From: Sweltsa coloradensis
Taxonomy: Eukaryota; Arthropoda; Insecta; Plecoptera; Chloroperlidae
Assembly: GCA_024449915.1 (NCBI GenBank)
Contig: JAMZAV010006781.1
Location: 1 to 64,000 of the forward strand
DNA: 64,000 bases
Direction of reading: 5' to 3'
Under the pieces are notes generated by a model. That model did no database searches. It was given only the letters and a program-made list of their open reading frames with translations, and was not told the DNA's origin. Below are positions 42,561-54,010 of this stretch, one piece after another. A program made the translations under genes and the position numbers. Positions within the stretch are counted from its first letter, which is position 1. Every line of letters begins with the position of its first letter.

Positions 42561-44828
42561 ACTATTTGATTAAGAAAATATAATCAACAATTATTTTGTT
42601 AATGCCCATTGAATGTTTCTCCTCTTCCTCATTATACCTTTGCATTGATGACTTGTATGTTGTCTCTTTGAGCCATCATCTTAGTATGAAGGTTATATCT
42701 AACCGGTGATTGTATTGAAAATAAACGTAATCATAATTTTCATTAAGATTCAACAGTGATGTGATACGGGCATGATGGGATAATAAACATGAGACGATTC
42801 GGTCCTACCCTCTTATAATTAATGTTTATTTTTAAAGTGCCCTTCAGACACAGGACTATTTCGTAGGTTACTCTCAATAGTGCACGTGAGAATTTTAAGT
42901 AAATTGAGTAACATAGCACAGAACTGCAGACGAGGCTTGGACAGATTTATCTCAGTTTTCAAATTAACTCAAAACCTAAAGGTCGCCATAGGGCAGGACT
43001 GCTTTCTTCCAAGCCAAGTTTCAGTTCTCACACCGTCTTAAGGGTGAATTTGATTTAGTTCCTTTCATAATATGCAGACTTGATCTGGACTTTGTCTGTT
43101 TTGTAGATATAAAAATTATTAAGTGTTAATCCTTCTTTCACGACGATCTTTTAAAATCTTAAAAATGTTTATTCTATATTTTCTACAAATTGCCTATAAA
43201 TTTCAACAAAAACAGATACAGATAACTATTTCAATTCAGCTTGCTAGGGGAGCTCAAGGCCAAATTTAGGCGTTCCTAATGCACCCCTAAAAGATCCTTA
43301 TTGGTTAATTTTGTGTATGACGTAATTTTTATACAATACTTTGATTGGCTGTTATGCTAAGTCTTGGAAGAAGGATGAAGGTCTTCGGACGAACGTTGGT
43401 CACGTCTGGGAGAGTGATAGACGAACTTTGGAGCTCCCGCGGACGTTTGTGTTGTGTACTAAGGACATGACGAAGTTCTGTGGCTGTAATGTTTAAAATT
43501 AACCTATATTGAAGTAAATGACGTGTGTTTAAAGATAAAAAGAAAGTGCGAAATTTATTAATATGCAAGGCAATTAAAATGTTTTCCGGCTTCATCGAAC
43601 ATCACTGTTAGAACAAATCTATTCTGAGAGCAACCATCGCAACCCAACCATAACCACTCTAATTACAACGACGTCAATTCATTTCACAATTCACAATCAA
43701 TCAACCACAGTCAATCATTACATATAATAATTAATAATGTGATCATTTTTAATGTTATTGTTGTTTGAGCACTTTACTATCTCCAATTATATAAAAACAT
43801 AAAATATAATGGAAGTAAATAAGACCAAATCGCATTGCTGTTAATAGGGGTTTTGAATCTCTTATAGGCCTACATTGCTTTGTATTTTTTTATATATATA
43901 TTTTAAATGTAACTGTAACAGTAGGCCTATTGTTTAGTATGTCGTTAGACATAAGGGTTATTCCCTTTTCTTACAACATTTAATTTCTGAAATCTTTTCA
44001 GGTATGAAAGACGTTGGAAGAATAAAGTAGGCACTGTAAGCTTCATCCCCGTACACTGCTGCAATTTGAATAACTTGCGAGTTCCGTGAGACACCTGTTG
44101 TTTCAACGTCGAAGTATTCTTTTTGACTTTCATCGCGGGCTGGAATAGTGATAAAATCTAAGGGTAGAACTTGAATTAAAGAATGTTTTCAGAAAGCAGC
44201 CCAATTCCCGTTTGATAAGTCGGTCTTCTCGTGTCTCCTGAGTTCTTGACACACAGTTTCGTGTATTGGTGAGTTGCATCCGTCTCTTCTTATATGTCAG
44301 AGCTGACTAACGATCCTTTGCCTTCAGTCGCAAGACACCATAGTAGGTTCTGTATCTTCTTGTGTGGCTGCCAGGTGACAAAGTTAGTTTGCTGTTAATT
44401 GGCAGGACGTATTTTGTTCCTTTATTAACTTGTGTGACGGCGCAAGCTACACGGTAGTCTATAGGGATTCCGAACCACTATAATGCTTGGACTTGGGAGC
44501 TTAAAAAGCCACAACTGCTTTACATTATTCATTTACTTGGGTTGACCCGCATGGAGGAATCTTGTCTGCATTGAGTGCATACCTGGCAAATAACTCTTGT
44601 GAATCTTTCTCCAGCTCAACCTGTGAGTCACTCACCACGGGAAAGACGGGTGACCTTTACGGTGTCATCGGTTTTGTGGTGGCACCAACTTTGGCATCCA
44701 TCGTGTCTTCCAAACACGTGTTTAGTGACATTATTAAAAACATTTTAAGACTCTTGGCTAGTGTCAAAATATCACGAACACAAAAGGATTTCTTATGAGA
44801 ACAGTGTATGTCCAATAATTATATTTTA
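42561..44828. other. Intergenic AT-rich sequence, no gene seen
   Basis: Short frames at 43329-43595, 43945-44133 and 44562-44798 have no recognisable domain or splice context. TAGGCCTA words recur (43863, 43922). I see no structured element. Confidence 0.4.
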
Positions 44829-45023
44829 ATAACTAAGGAAACGCCAAAGTCGTTGTCAAACGAGTGAGTGAGCCAAGTGTTGAGTACCCGGGAACATCCC
44901 CTTTCCTTCTCTATACCTAAGGCTGGATCTAGCCCAGTATGGCCCATGGAGAATGATACCGAGTACTCAACACATGGCTCACTCACTCGTTTAACAACGA
45001 CTTTGGCGTTTCCCTAGTTATTT
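44829..45023. repeat. Hairpin (MITE-like) repeat, ~60-bp arms
   Basis: The left arm AACTAAGGAAACGCCAAAGT, CGTTGTCAAACGAGTGAGTG, AGCCAAGTGTTGAGTAC pairs with the right arm GTACTCAACACATGGCTCAC, TCACTCGTTTAACAACGACT, TTGGCGTTTCCCTAGTT with only a few mismatches. The loop of about 75 bp contains CCTAAGGCTGGATCTAGCCC. It is too short to code for protein. Confidence 0.85.
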
Positions 45024-45178
45024 AAATTTAACGTTTTAAATGCGAATCGTGTTCAAAACGTATTAACGTAAAACATTAACAAATTTCCAAGATGAAACAA
45101 AATCACCTAATTTTTATTTCCCATTTAACACCACTCAAAAATAATATGTGGATGTAACAATATAAAAAAGTTCTAACT

Positions 45179-45245
45179 AACGGGCATCGAACCCCAACCC
45201 TCCGTGCGGTAGGCTTAATGCTTACCACTGTGCCATATCAGCCAC
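45179..45245 (-). repeat. tRNA-like sequence
   Basis: The minus strand reads GGCTGATATGGCACAGTGGT, AAGCATTAAGCCTACCGCAC, GGAGGGTTGGGGTTCGATGC, CCG: A-box-like TGGCACAGTGG and B box GGTTCGATGCC. The stems are imperfect, so it is probably a tRNA-derived SINE head and not a working tRNA. Confidence 0.55.
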
Positions 45246-45359
45246 GCAGATTTTGTCCCGCTAGCTGCTACTAAACAAATGCTATCGATAATTTAAAAAA
45301 TCACATTTTTATTTATTGTAGACTCAAATCGCAATGGATCTAGCTGATTTTGTTAACAG

Positions 45360-45530
45360 TTCTCAGTATACTTGTACCGGATGTCTGTTTAAATTTCAGC
45401 GAAATCTGTTTAGCGGTTCGGCTGATTTTCGACGTTCAGAAAGACAGACAGACAGAATCACAGAATGAGAGCCGTTTGAGTTGAATGGAGACACTCGGTC
45501 GCTCCGCTCCCTCGTTTAATCAATTAACCG
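45360..45530 (+). repeat. Diverged family A-like tail
   Basis: Contains TTTCAGCGAAATCTGTTTAG, CGGTTCGGCTGATTTTC, an AGACAGACAGACAG run, and ends GAATGGAGACACTCGGTCGC, TCCGCTCCCTCGTTTAATCA, matching the GGAGACGCTCGCTTCGCTCG tail of family A. Confidence 0.5.
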
Positions 45531-45534
45531 AAAT

Positions 45535-46050
45535 TTCAGGCGAGCTCTGGCAGTCGTTGTTATCCCTCCCCTTTCACTTATGAGTTCTTCCTCGACACTA
45601 CGACGACGGCCATGACAAAGACGACATTGGCGTGAGAATCACTCTTTCTCAACCTTGTTCGGGCCCGAGGTAGAATTTGGCCCACAGCATGGCTCTGCTA
45701 ATCGAAAAAAAAGACGATTCAAGAGAGAAAGTCCACCTCGCAAACATCAGCTATAAGAGGGGAGGTTAAAACACCCCGAAACTAGAAGCGAGCTCTAGCA
45801 ATCGTCGTAGGGGACGCTCTAACTTTCCCTTAACCCCCTCCCCGACGACGATGACGATGACACATTGAACGATGACGATGACATGACAATGGCGACCGCC
45901 ACGTGAAAAACCCCCATCCTCCCATTACCCGTGGCTGGTTCTGACCAGCATGGGCCCTTCTTCTCCCATATCCTCTAGGATAGAGTGGCGCATTATGACC
46001 TAACGGTTGACTCGTCCTTAATCCAAATAAACAAAAAATAAACCCTCCTT
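45535..46050 (+). repeat. Dispersed repeat family C (two units)
   Basis: A partial unit (45535-45760: CGAGCTCTGGCAGTCGTTGT, GCACAGCATGGC-type middle, CACCTCGCAAACATCAGCT) followed by a full one (45785-46050: GCGAGCTCTAGCAATCGTCG, GACGACGATGACGATGAC, CCCGTGGCTGGTTCTGACCA, GTGGCGCATTATGACCTAAC). It adjoins the copia insertion. The final 70 bp correspond to the satellite unit at the left end of the window. Confidence 0.75.
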
Positions 46051-46055
46051 GCCAT

Positions 46056-46060
46056 ATTCT
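46056..46060. repeat. Target site duplication ATTCT (left)
   Basis: ATTCT immediately before the left copia LTR; repeated at 50793-50797 immediately after the right LTR. Five bp is the normal duplication for Ty1/copia integrase. Confidence 0.9.
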
Positions 46061-46273
46061 TGTCAGCGGGATCGGTGTTTTAAATTACTTAAAATAACTT
46101 AAAAGTATAAAAGAAATACTTTTATATAACTGCACAAGAAAAAACTTTATTGACTCCACCTTGCATGGATACATCCAACAGAAACAAGTGATCTTCCTCA
46201 CAAATAAAACAGATGTTTATATTTCACTGCAGCCTTGATATTTTCTTTACAATACTGAACGATATTTCTGACA
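46061..46273 (-). repeat. copia LTR (3')
   Basis: 213 bp, plus strand TGTCAGCGGGATCGGTGTTT to GATATTTCTGACA. Nearly identical to 50585-50792. Confidence 0.92.
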
Positions 46274-46292
46274 CCTCCCCTCGGACATTATT
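46274..46292 (-). promoter_or_regulatory. copia polypurine tract
   Basis: The minus strand reads GTCCGAGGGGAGG directly before the 3' LTR; GAGGGG is the usual priming tract for plus-strand synthesis. Confidence 0.7.
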
Positions 46293-46342
46293 ATAAAGAA
46301 CCTTGTATAACTCATTGACAACTTAGGCTTTGAACCATGTAT

Positions 46343-48600
46343 CTACTTTACTCCAATCATATCTGAGAATTTTCTCGTCTTTGGTCCTGGTAAAAGTTTG
46401 GTTAAAAAGTCTGCCAAGTTCTCATTTGAGCTCACATATTTGAAAACAATATCACCTGACTTAATCATTTCTCTTATGTAGTGATATTTTACATTATATG
46501 TTTACTCCTATCTGATACAGAATTATTTTGTGCTACACTCATAGCTCCTGTGTTATCTGCATTGATTACACATGGGATTTGAACAAATTTATCCTGACCC
46601 AATTCCTTCAACAATGATTTTATCCATACTACCTCAGTCACTGCTTCATACATTGACATGTATTCGGCATGAGTGGTCGATGTGGCTACTCCCGACTGTT
46701 TTCTGCTCCTCCAACTTATGGCACCTCCTGCCAAGGTCACCACATACCCACTGATGGATCTTGCATCAGACTTGTCGTTTGCCCAATCTGCGTCTGCATA
46801 CACCTGGATGGGCTGTCCACTCTTGACATAATTCAGTCCGATATCTTTTGTATGCTGCAAGTAACGCAGTACATGCTTGACATTGCCAGTCTTCTGTTGT
46901 CGGTTCTTCACAGTACTGGCTCAACCGGCATACAGCGTTTGATATATCTGGTCTGGTACCACCGGCAATGTACAGCATACATCCAATTGCCTTTCGGTAA
47001 AGTGAGCTTTCAAAACGGTTCTCCTCTGAAGGTTCTGCCCTAAACTACGTTTATAGCTTCGAGTGGGCTTGTAACTCCCCTGCATTCCGACATATTAAAC
47101 TCACTAATACACTTTCTATGTAATTTTTCGATTGATTAAAAGTCTATTTTTAATTGGTCTAGTAATTGTTAATGATAACAATACTGATACAGCACCCAGA
47201 TTCTTCATTTTCATGCACTTAAACAACTCATTTTTCAGTTGTATGATCTGCGCTTTTTCCCCAATTATATCATATCATCAACGTACACACCTAGTATTGT
47301 ATCTCTCCTTTTGTACACACAAGGATCAGCTTACATTGTTTACAACCCATTGTTGTAAAACAGTCATTTAGGTGGTTATTCCAGTTTCGACCAGATTGTT
47401 TGAGACCATAGAGGCTTTGTTTTAGTTTGCAAACAAAATGTTGGGCACTCTTTCCCCCTTCTTCAAAGCAAGGCGGCTGATCCATGTAAACAGGAACTTC
47501 CAAAGTACTGTTGAGGTAAGCAGCTATAACATCAACTTGCTCCATTTCCCACTCATTTTCAATAGCTAATGCCATTAGAATACGAAGACTTGTTCTCTTT
47601 ATTACCGGACTGAAGGTTTCTCCGTAATCTACACCTGCTATCTGTTTAAAGCCTTGTGCGACCAGTCTTGCTTTGAATTTCACGATCTGTCTATTTTGAT
47701 TCTTCTTGACAGCAAATACCCATCTACAGCCTACAATATTTGCTTCCTTGGGTCTCTTCACTACTTCCCAAGTCTGTTTCTCGTACTGTTTTGGATTTCT
47801 TCATCATGGCGGTCTGCCATTCCTGAGCATGCTTGCCATTACGAGCTTCGACGCGTTTCTTGGAATTATGACTTCTTCTTCCTGCATTTGAGCTACTTTG
47901 CAGAAGGATAATTTCTTATTTCCTTGATTCTTGCTGAACGGCGTGGCTCTGTTTGTCGAAGCTCCTCTTCTAGTAATAGTCGGAATTCGTCTTGAGGATG
48001 TTCAATTTCTCTTCTTCTTCAAGAAATCGCTTTCTCTCCTGGCTCTTCTATCTCCGATCCTGTCGTATCTCCTCCCCTAGCTCCACTATCTCCTCTTCCT
48101 GTCGTATCTCCTCCCCTGGCTCCTCAATCTCCTCCACTTGTATGATTTCTTCCTCCTCATCAAAATCAAACTTTTACTTGGATTGGAGCTTCACTACTTG
48201 GGTAACAATTGACTCTAGTTTACCCCTGGTAGTTCTGTATGGAAAGATAGTCCTCCCTGAAGCTAACATCACGACTAACAATCACCTTTCTATCTTTATG
48301 CTCCACAAACGATAGCCTTTCACTCCAACAGGATATCCCAGTAGGATGCATTCCTCAGCTCTGGATCCAAGTTTTCCTCCATCCGTTGTTGCTACCCATG
48401 ATTGGCACCCGAAAACTCGCAAGTATTGCAAATCTTTCTTCTCTAGATCCTGCCATTCCAAAGTTCGAGCGGAGTTCGATCTTTACTGCTGCTGATGGAC
48501 AGAGATTTCTTATGATGGTTGCAGTAGTCAAGGCCTCTGCCCAAAACTTCTTGTAAGGTAGCCCTGATTGAATTAGCATACACCTAAATCACGTTCATGA
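46343..48600 (-). CDS. copia Pol: integrase C-terminus, RT, RNase H (broken)
   Basis: The reverse transcriptase frame (47291-47761) has ANIVGCRWVFAVKKN, FKARLVAQGFKQIAGVDYGE, TFSPVIKRTSLRILMALA and LKQSLYGLKQSGRNWN. The catalytic YVDD follows in another frame near 47274-47286. The RNase H frame (46489-46911) has YADADWANDKSDARSISGYV, ISWRSRKQSGVATSTTHAEY and CVINADNTGAMSVAQN. The end (REMIKSGDIVFKYVSSNENL, ADFLTKLLPGPKT) reaches the TAG at 46343. The integrase C-terminal part is at 48355-48579 (LPYKKFWAEALTTATIIRN). Frames change at several single-base indels. Confidence 0.85.
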
Positions 48601-50448
48601 GAGTCTGGTTCTGTCTTTCAGCAATTCCATTTTGCTCTGGTGTTCTCGTACTGAAAATCTATGTAGGATGCCACATTTCTCCAATGTACCTTTAAGTTCT
48701 TTCGATGTATACTCTCCTCCGTTGTCTGACTGAAATTCTTTGATTTTTCTTCCAGTATGACTGCTCACTCGTCCTTGGTATTTCATAAATTCAACCAGCA
48801 CGTCACTTTCTTTTGCTATTGGCACAGCTGTCACATAATTTTGAGAAGTTGTCAATGAAGGTCACAAAATACTTTTTGCCTCCTATTGATTCCGGTAAGA
48901 TGGGCCCCACTACATCAGAGTGTATTCTGTCTAAAGGTGCTTCAGTGTTCCTCCCTTCTCCATCTGGGAACTTTGCGGCGCCTCATCTTCCCTGATACAA
49001 ACTTCACAATCATTGGCTTCTCTTCTTTTATTTTAACTTCTTCTGATAATGGTTCGATCTCTGCCGAGAGCTTCGCCGTGTAGATGGCCCAATCTGTCAT
49101 GCCAGATACCTATGGTTACTCTGACGCCTTTCTCAGTTCCTGTTTATAACTGACTTTAGTGATGCGGTACATTCTCCTCCTTCAGTGGTTACATAATACA
49201 GTTTGCCGATTCTCAAAGCTCGAAGTATCTCTTTCTCTCCCTGTAACACACTTGACACTCCATTGTAGGCAGTTTATTCTGAATCCTTTCTCGTCTAAAG
49301 TTCCTTGGGAAATCAGGTTGTCATGTAACTCTGGTACATATAGAACATTTTTAAATTCGAGATCCCAACCTCCACATTCACCTGAAATGTGCAAACAGTA
49401 CTGATCCTTACCTTCAATTTTCAAGGGTGTACCATTAACCTTCGTACTTCTCCAGAACATGGAACGATATTCGTAATCAAATCTCTGCGTGGGGTCATAT
49501 GATCAGAGGCTCCGAATCAAACAACCACACTCCTTCCACTTTGGTTTGTTCTACTGCTCTGGGCTTGTCAGTGCATGTACTCCCTTGTGCACTGAAGCCG
49601 ATGCCTTCTTTGAGTTCCTGCCTCTCCTTTCTCCAATTCACTTAAAACCTTAGGGCAATTTTTAGCAATATGACCTTTGCCTCCACATGCATAACACCAA
49701 AAACTTCGATAGTTTCCTTTATTAGGCCTACTGCCACTGGTGTTGTTCTGGTACGAATCCTCTGAATCTTCTCTTAGGGTACTCTCTTGGTGAATCTCTT
49801 GCAGTTCTCTCTTAGTTACTCGAAGGGCTTTGTGTTCTTCTTCGTGATCTACATTGTCTCTCTTCATTCTTTTCTCTTCCAAGAGCAATTTGGCCTTCAC
49901 ATATTTCGTAGTTTAAAACACTCTCTTCGTGCTCCAGGCTTCTAATAAGACCTCCGTATCTATCACGTGGCAAACCCAGCAAGTAAAAAGATGACAATTG
50001 CCTGTCTGTGAAGGTTAGACCCAGACTTCTTGATTTTTCTGTTTAAATCATTTATTCTACCTATGTAATCATGCATGCTAACTGTGTCTGTTTTCTTTGC
50101 AAGGACTAATTCCTCTAGAAACATTGTTTGATGCAGTAGCCCATAGCTTGTACATAACCTCTTCTAATGATTCCAGGCTTCCTTGGCTGTTTCACACTCT
50201 GCGATGTCGTCGAGATGTGCATCATTAACAGAAGTTAACATGATAGCCAACGCTGCATGGTCTAGTTTCGTCCTTCTTCGCGTCTCAATCGCTTGTTCAT
50301 TTCTACCACTTCTTCAGATTTCAACCCTGTTATTGCCTCCCAGCAACCTCCCTTCATGCATAGTCCATTCACCCTAATTGCCCACGAGTGGTAATTATCT
50401 CCATCAAGCTTAGTACAAACGGGTCTCCTCACTGCCTGTTGTCGTCAT
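48595..50448 (-). CDS. copia Gag, protease and integrase core (broken)
   Basis: Gag starts at the ATG complementary to 50446-50448 and soon reads KLDGDNYHSWAIRVNGLCMK (after one indel). LLGLPRDRYGGLIRSLEHEE follows at 49812-49997, and a zinc knuckle CYACGGKGHIAKNC at 49568-49900. The protease active-site motif (WLFDS, then a shifted frame giving SDHMTP) lies near 49500-49535. Pre-integrase residues VLYVPELHDNLISQGTL are at 49182-49460, and the integrase core FQSDNGGEYTSKEL (second catalytic Asp) at 48595-48855. One-base indels separate the pieces. Confidence 0.85.
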
Positions 50449-50554
50449 CTTATTAGTCTAGTATAGCCCACACACTAGACTTACCAGCTCAGAACAAAAG
50501 GAACTTTGTTTGTCTAAACACACCAGTTATCACCTCCTGATTATTATAATTATA

Positions 50555-50584
50555 AACACAACTCACGTTCTGGGCCCCATAACC
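50555..50584 (-). other. copia primer-binding site
   Basis: The minus strand immediately inside the 5' LTR reads GGTTATGGGGCCCAGAACG. Apart from one extra G this is the classical copia site complementary to an internal part of initiator tRNA-Met. Confidence 0.85.
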
Positions 50585-50792
50585 TGTCAGCGGGATCGGT
50601 GTTTTAAATTACTAAATAACTTAAAAGTATAAAAGAAATACTTTTAATATAACTGCACAAGAAAAACTTTATTGACTCCACTTGCATGGATACATCCAAC
50701 AGAAACAGTGATCTTCCTAACAATAAAACCAGATGTTTATATTCACTGCAGCCTTGATATTTTCTTTACAATACTGAACGATATTTCTGACA
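50585..50792 (-). repeat. copia LTR (5')
   Basis: 208 bp partner of the LTR at 46061-46273, followed by the ATTCT duplication at 50793-50797. Confidence 0.92.
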
Positions 50793-50797
50793 ATTCT

Positions 50798-51254
50798 CTA
50801 GCTAGTTAGATGCACACTAGTTACTCACGTCGTTCTGATAAGATCATCTATTTCGTGTTTGTTTATATAAACCAAAGCATGCCCTTCGTCTGGAGGCCAA
50901 GTCTTGAAACATGTGAGTTAAACTACTCACTGACGACTCGCAAAAGTGATTTTGTCTAATTTCGACAAAATAAAATGCCCGAAACGGTAGTCTTGAGACA
51001 AAACATCCGACTTGTGGTGAATCGAGTGGTGACTTGCAAACAAATATTTTCAAGATTTTAACCACGAGGTATTTTAGTGTGTGTTAGCATTTTGAGTGAC
51101 TTGAGTGAGCTGAAGTATGATAACGGCGAAAAACGTTCAAAATTTCTCATCCATAGTAATCTATTTAACCAAATTTAATTCACATTAAACACATTTACTT
51201 TTTTATTTATTTTCATTCACATACATAACTTTTATTTTGCTATTACTATCATCT
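50798..51254. other. No gene recognised
   Basis: AT-rich flank of the copia insertion. A minus frame at 50844-51065 has no domain. Confidence 0.35.
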
Positions 51255-51880
51255 ATCATCACTATCATCATCAGAGAGTACAATTGGGATATAGTTCCGC
51301 CAGATATGGTAGAGGAGTAACTCTGTGCCCCCCTTTCGCCCGCACCGTGCAGTAATCAAAACGGGTTCTTCTGTCGTGCTGTCGCATTGTACAATGCACT
51401 CGAACCCAAGACCAGAGTAATGCAGAGATTATAACTTATTTTCAAAGCAAGTCATTCTTCCCTCAAGAGAGTCAAGCAGTCTGATGTACAGTCACTAACA
51501 CTCACACATATCCCTCACACGCACACACCCACACTAAGTCAAAACACACACACACGCACACGCACACGCACACCGACAACCACACTAGTCAACACGCACA
51601 GACAGGCACATACATTCACAATGTATAGGCTAGTGTAAATTACCATCAATCATCCAAATCTCATCAATTACAATAAGCGCATCCATCACTGTAGAATGTC
51701 ACTCATAGTTATTTAGTTGTATCATTTATGTATCATAATAGACGTATATATAAGTAAATGCTAGTGAGACACATATTATTATGTGGTTTGGGGCATGCTC
51801 TAATTCTCACTACCATCAATTGTTTGACTGGTATATAATTGTATTGTGTAACGTGTATTATGTCATGACAATTAAAATTA

Positions 51881-51925
<45 letters not shown>
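51255..51925 (+). mobile_element. CR1-like LINE, extreme 3' end
   Basis: Translation with indels gives RYGRGVTLCPPFARTVQ and QNGFFCRAVALYNALEPKTR, which lines up with GRGAKSGVLLRPPFARTLAY and FYQRAASVWNSLPLDIR of the LINE at 36.4-36.6 kb, so this is the C-terminus of a related element. A 3' untranslated region of some 400 bp ends in an AAT tail (51885-51925). It lies tail to tail with the next LINE. Confidence 0.6.
51530..51590. repeat. CA/CACG microsatellite
   Basis: ACACACACACACGCACACGC-type alternating purine-pyrimidine repeat in the LINE 3' region. Confidence 0.8.
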
Positions 51926-53700
51926 TTTTTTTTTTTTTTTTAATTTATTGAAGCAAGAAACTAATTTGGAACAATATTCACATACATTTCCTCCCACTAA
52001 GCCAAATGGCTCATCAGTGGGTCACATAATTATTAATGTTAACACATCTCATTCGTAGCGTAAGGCTTAATACAATAAAATCAAAATCAAAAACATTCAA
52101 GCTATTAAATGAATATATGGTGCTTTCATAGGTAAACAATTACAAAACATAAATACTACAACCCTTTACAAAAACAAACAACAATAGATTATACAGGAAT
52201 TACTAATTATAAATTAATGATATCTTTACCTACCACACAGATTCGTTTTCAACAACATAAATATCTAGAAAATAGGACTGAAAATGACTTAAATTGAGCA
52301 TGAAGGAAGGTTGTTCAGGTAGTGCAATTTTACTCTATTCTTTATTAATGAAATTTTGTCCAATGATAATATTTCAGCCGGCAATGAATTAAAAACTTTA
52401 GGTATAAGATAATGTAAACAACGCTCACCATGTTTGTTTTCGGGCATTGGAACAACGAATTTTCCTTTACTAACAAGTCTCGTTCCCTTATTATGTAAAT
52501 ATGGTTTTTTATGTTCATTATTAAAATAATACTTTAAAACCAACCGATAATTAAACATGGCTTTTAACGGCAGTATAGAGCAATTCACAAAAACGTCATC
52601 TTTTTCTTTGATGCTATTGCTAATACTTTTAGGGCAAACTATTTTTAATAATGTATTTTGAATTTGATTCATCGTGTTTATTATATGAAAAGACGCGCTT
52701 CCCCATGAGAGCAACGCATACGACATAATAGATTCAGCTAATGCAATATAAACTAATCTTAGCATATCATCAGACAATACAGGCTTTAGTTTATACAATT
52801 GATATGCACACGAGCGGAGTTTCGAACAAATGTAGTCCACGTGTGGCTTCCACGAAAACTCACGATCAATGAATACACCCAAATACATATGGTATGCCAC
52901 AGATTCAATTTGTTGTACGCATTCACAGGCGGTGTCGGTACTGTAGTTCAAATTATGTATACACTTTGCCTCATGAAATATTAATTGAACGTCATCATTT
53001 CTACTTGAATTTAAAGGCATGCATATGTGAACAATTTTGGTTTTTTCAACGTTGATTACTAGTTCCCGATCATGAGTCCAGCACTGTAGATTCCTAAAAT
53101 CAGTGTTCATATTTTGTGTTGCGACGCTCAAGTTCCTATGTATTGCTAGTAGTACAAGGTCGTCAGCATACATCATTAGTAAACACTTAACTAGATATTT
53201 ATTAATGACGTTCACGTATATAATATAAAATTGCGGTCCTAATATGGATCCTTGCGGTACACCAGTAAGTACATTTTTTGTTTTACTGTAAGTGTTCCCT
53301 ATTTTTACCATATACGTTCTATTTTCTAGGTAACTGCGGAACCAATTTAGAACTGTACCTCGTATGCCAATGACCTCTAAGCATTCCAAAAGTTTACTAT
53401 GATTTATAGTGTCAAATGCTTTGGAGAAGTCGACAAAAGTTGCAACTATATGCAAATTGTTATTTAAGCTGTTATTAATTAAATCAGAAAATTTTAGTAA
53501 CAAATCCTGGGTACATTTCCCTTTTTGAAATCCATGCTGAACTTCACTTATTATTCCAAATTTAAATAGGTAACTAGTTAAACAATCTGATATGTAACGC
53601 TCCATTATTTTTTCTATAACAGATAGCAGTGCTATAGGGCGGTAATTTGCAAACGATGTATGATCTCCTTTTTTGTATACAGGTCTCACGACTCAATAAT
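51926..53700 (-). mobile_element. Jockey/CR1-type LINE, 5'-truncated
   Basis: A 1.77 kb minus-strand fragment with a poly(A) tail (T run at 51926-51942 on the plus strand) and an intact reverse-transcriptase frame. It is the same family as the damaged plus-strand LINE at 15.4-18.1 kb (both have WxHDxELV then KTKIVHIC). It is truncated within the RT domain at about 53695, so it lacks the endonuclease. Confidence 0.9.
52289..53689 (-). CDS. LINE reverse transcriptase, C-terminal 466 aa
   Basis: Open over 466 codons without a frameshift, rare in this window. The order is RPVYKKGDH, ANYRPIALLSVIEKIMERYI, QHGFQKGKCTQDLLLKFSD, FVDFSKAFDTINHSKLLECL, GVPQGSILGPQFYIIYVN, the catalytic MMYADDLVLLA, the thumb region (VEKTKIVHICMPLN, YLGVFIDREFSWKPHVDYIC), and a C-terminal domain ending HYLNNLPSCSI. 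A TGA lies just upstream, at the truncation point; the listed first residue is a GTG and not a true start. It would copy LINE RNA at a nicked target, but without its endonuclease this copy cannot be autonomous. Confidence 0.88.
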   Translation of the reverse strand: MRPVYKKGDHTSFANYRPIALLSVIEKIMERYISDCLTSYLFKFGIISEVQHGFQKGKCTQDLLLKFSDLINNSLNNNLHIVATFVDFSKAFDTINHSKLLECLEVIGIRGTVLNWFRSYLENRTYMVKIGNTYSKTKNVLTGVPQGSILGPQFYIIYVNVINKYLVKCLLMMYADDLVLLAIHRNLSVATQNMNTDFRNLQCWTHDRELVINVEKTKIVHICMPLNSSRNDDVQLIFHEAKCIHNLNYSTDTACECVQQIESVAYHMYLGVFIDREFSWKPHVDYICSKLRSCAYQLYKLKPVLSDDMLRLVYIALAESIMSYALLSWGSASFHIINTMNQIQNTLLKIVCPKSISNSIKEKDDVFVNCSILPLKAMFNYRLVLKYYFNNEHKKPYLHNKGTRLVSKGKFVVPMPENKHGERCLHYLIPKVFNSLPAEILSLDKISLIKNRVKLHYLNNLPSCSI

Positions 53701-53734
53701 AAATAAACTAAACTACTAAATAAAATAATAAACA

Positions 53735-53776
53735 CTCAATAATAATAATAATAATAATAATAATGATGATAATAAT

Positions 53777-53858
<82 letters not shown>

Positions 53859-53860
53859 CA
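53735..53860. repeat. AAT microsatellite
   Basis: Long AAT/AATAAT run with a few GAT variants, just outside the truncated end of the LINE. Confidence 0.9.
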
Positions 53861-53939
53861 ATTTATTTTGTTATTTAGACACTAAGAAAAAACTCTAATC
53901 ATCAAACACTCCATTATTACTCATCTCATCAACTTTTAT

Positions 53940-54010
53940 TATCACAGGCGGCGCAATATGACCTAACCGGATGAAGCGCCCTAGTTTCTCACGTCGTCAT
54001 CGTCAGATAT
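53940..54010 (+). repeat. Family C tail fragment
   Basis: GGCGGCGCAATATGACCTAA, CCGGATGAAGCGCCCTAG, TTTCTCACGTCGTCATCG, a variant of the C tail. A near copy lies at 55150-55215. Confidence 0.55.

Larger units (their letters stand above)
46061..50792 (-). mobile_element. Complete Ty1/copia retrotransposon
   Basis: 4.73 kb element with 213- and 208-bp LTRs (TGTCAG...CTGACA), a 5-bp duplication, a copia-type primer-binding site and a polypurine tract. The minus strand carries gag and pol in the copia order: gag with CCHC knuckle, protease, integrase, reverse transcriptase, RNase H. The coding region runs from the ATG at 50448 to the TAG at 46343 but is split into about ten frames by one-base indels. 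LTR differences are mostly indels in A/T runs, so the element may be young and possibly intact in the real genome. Confidence 0.95.

Noticed and set aside
46572..47043. Plus-strand frames over the copia RNase H region
   Set aside because: They are antisense to well-recognised copia domains.
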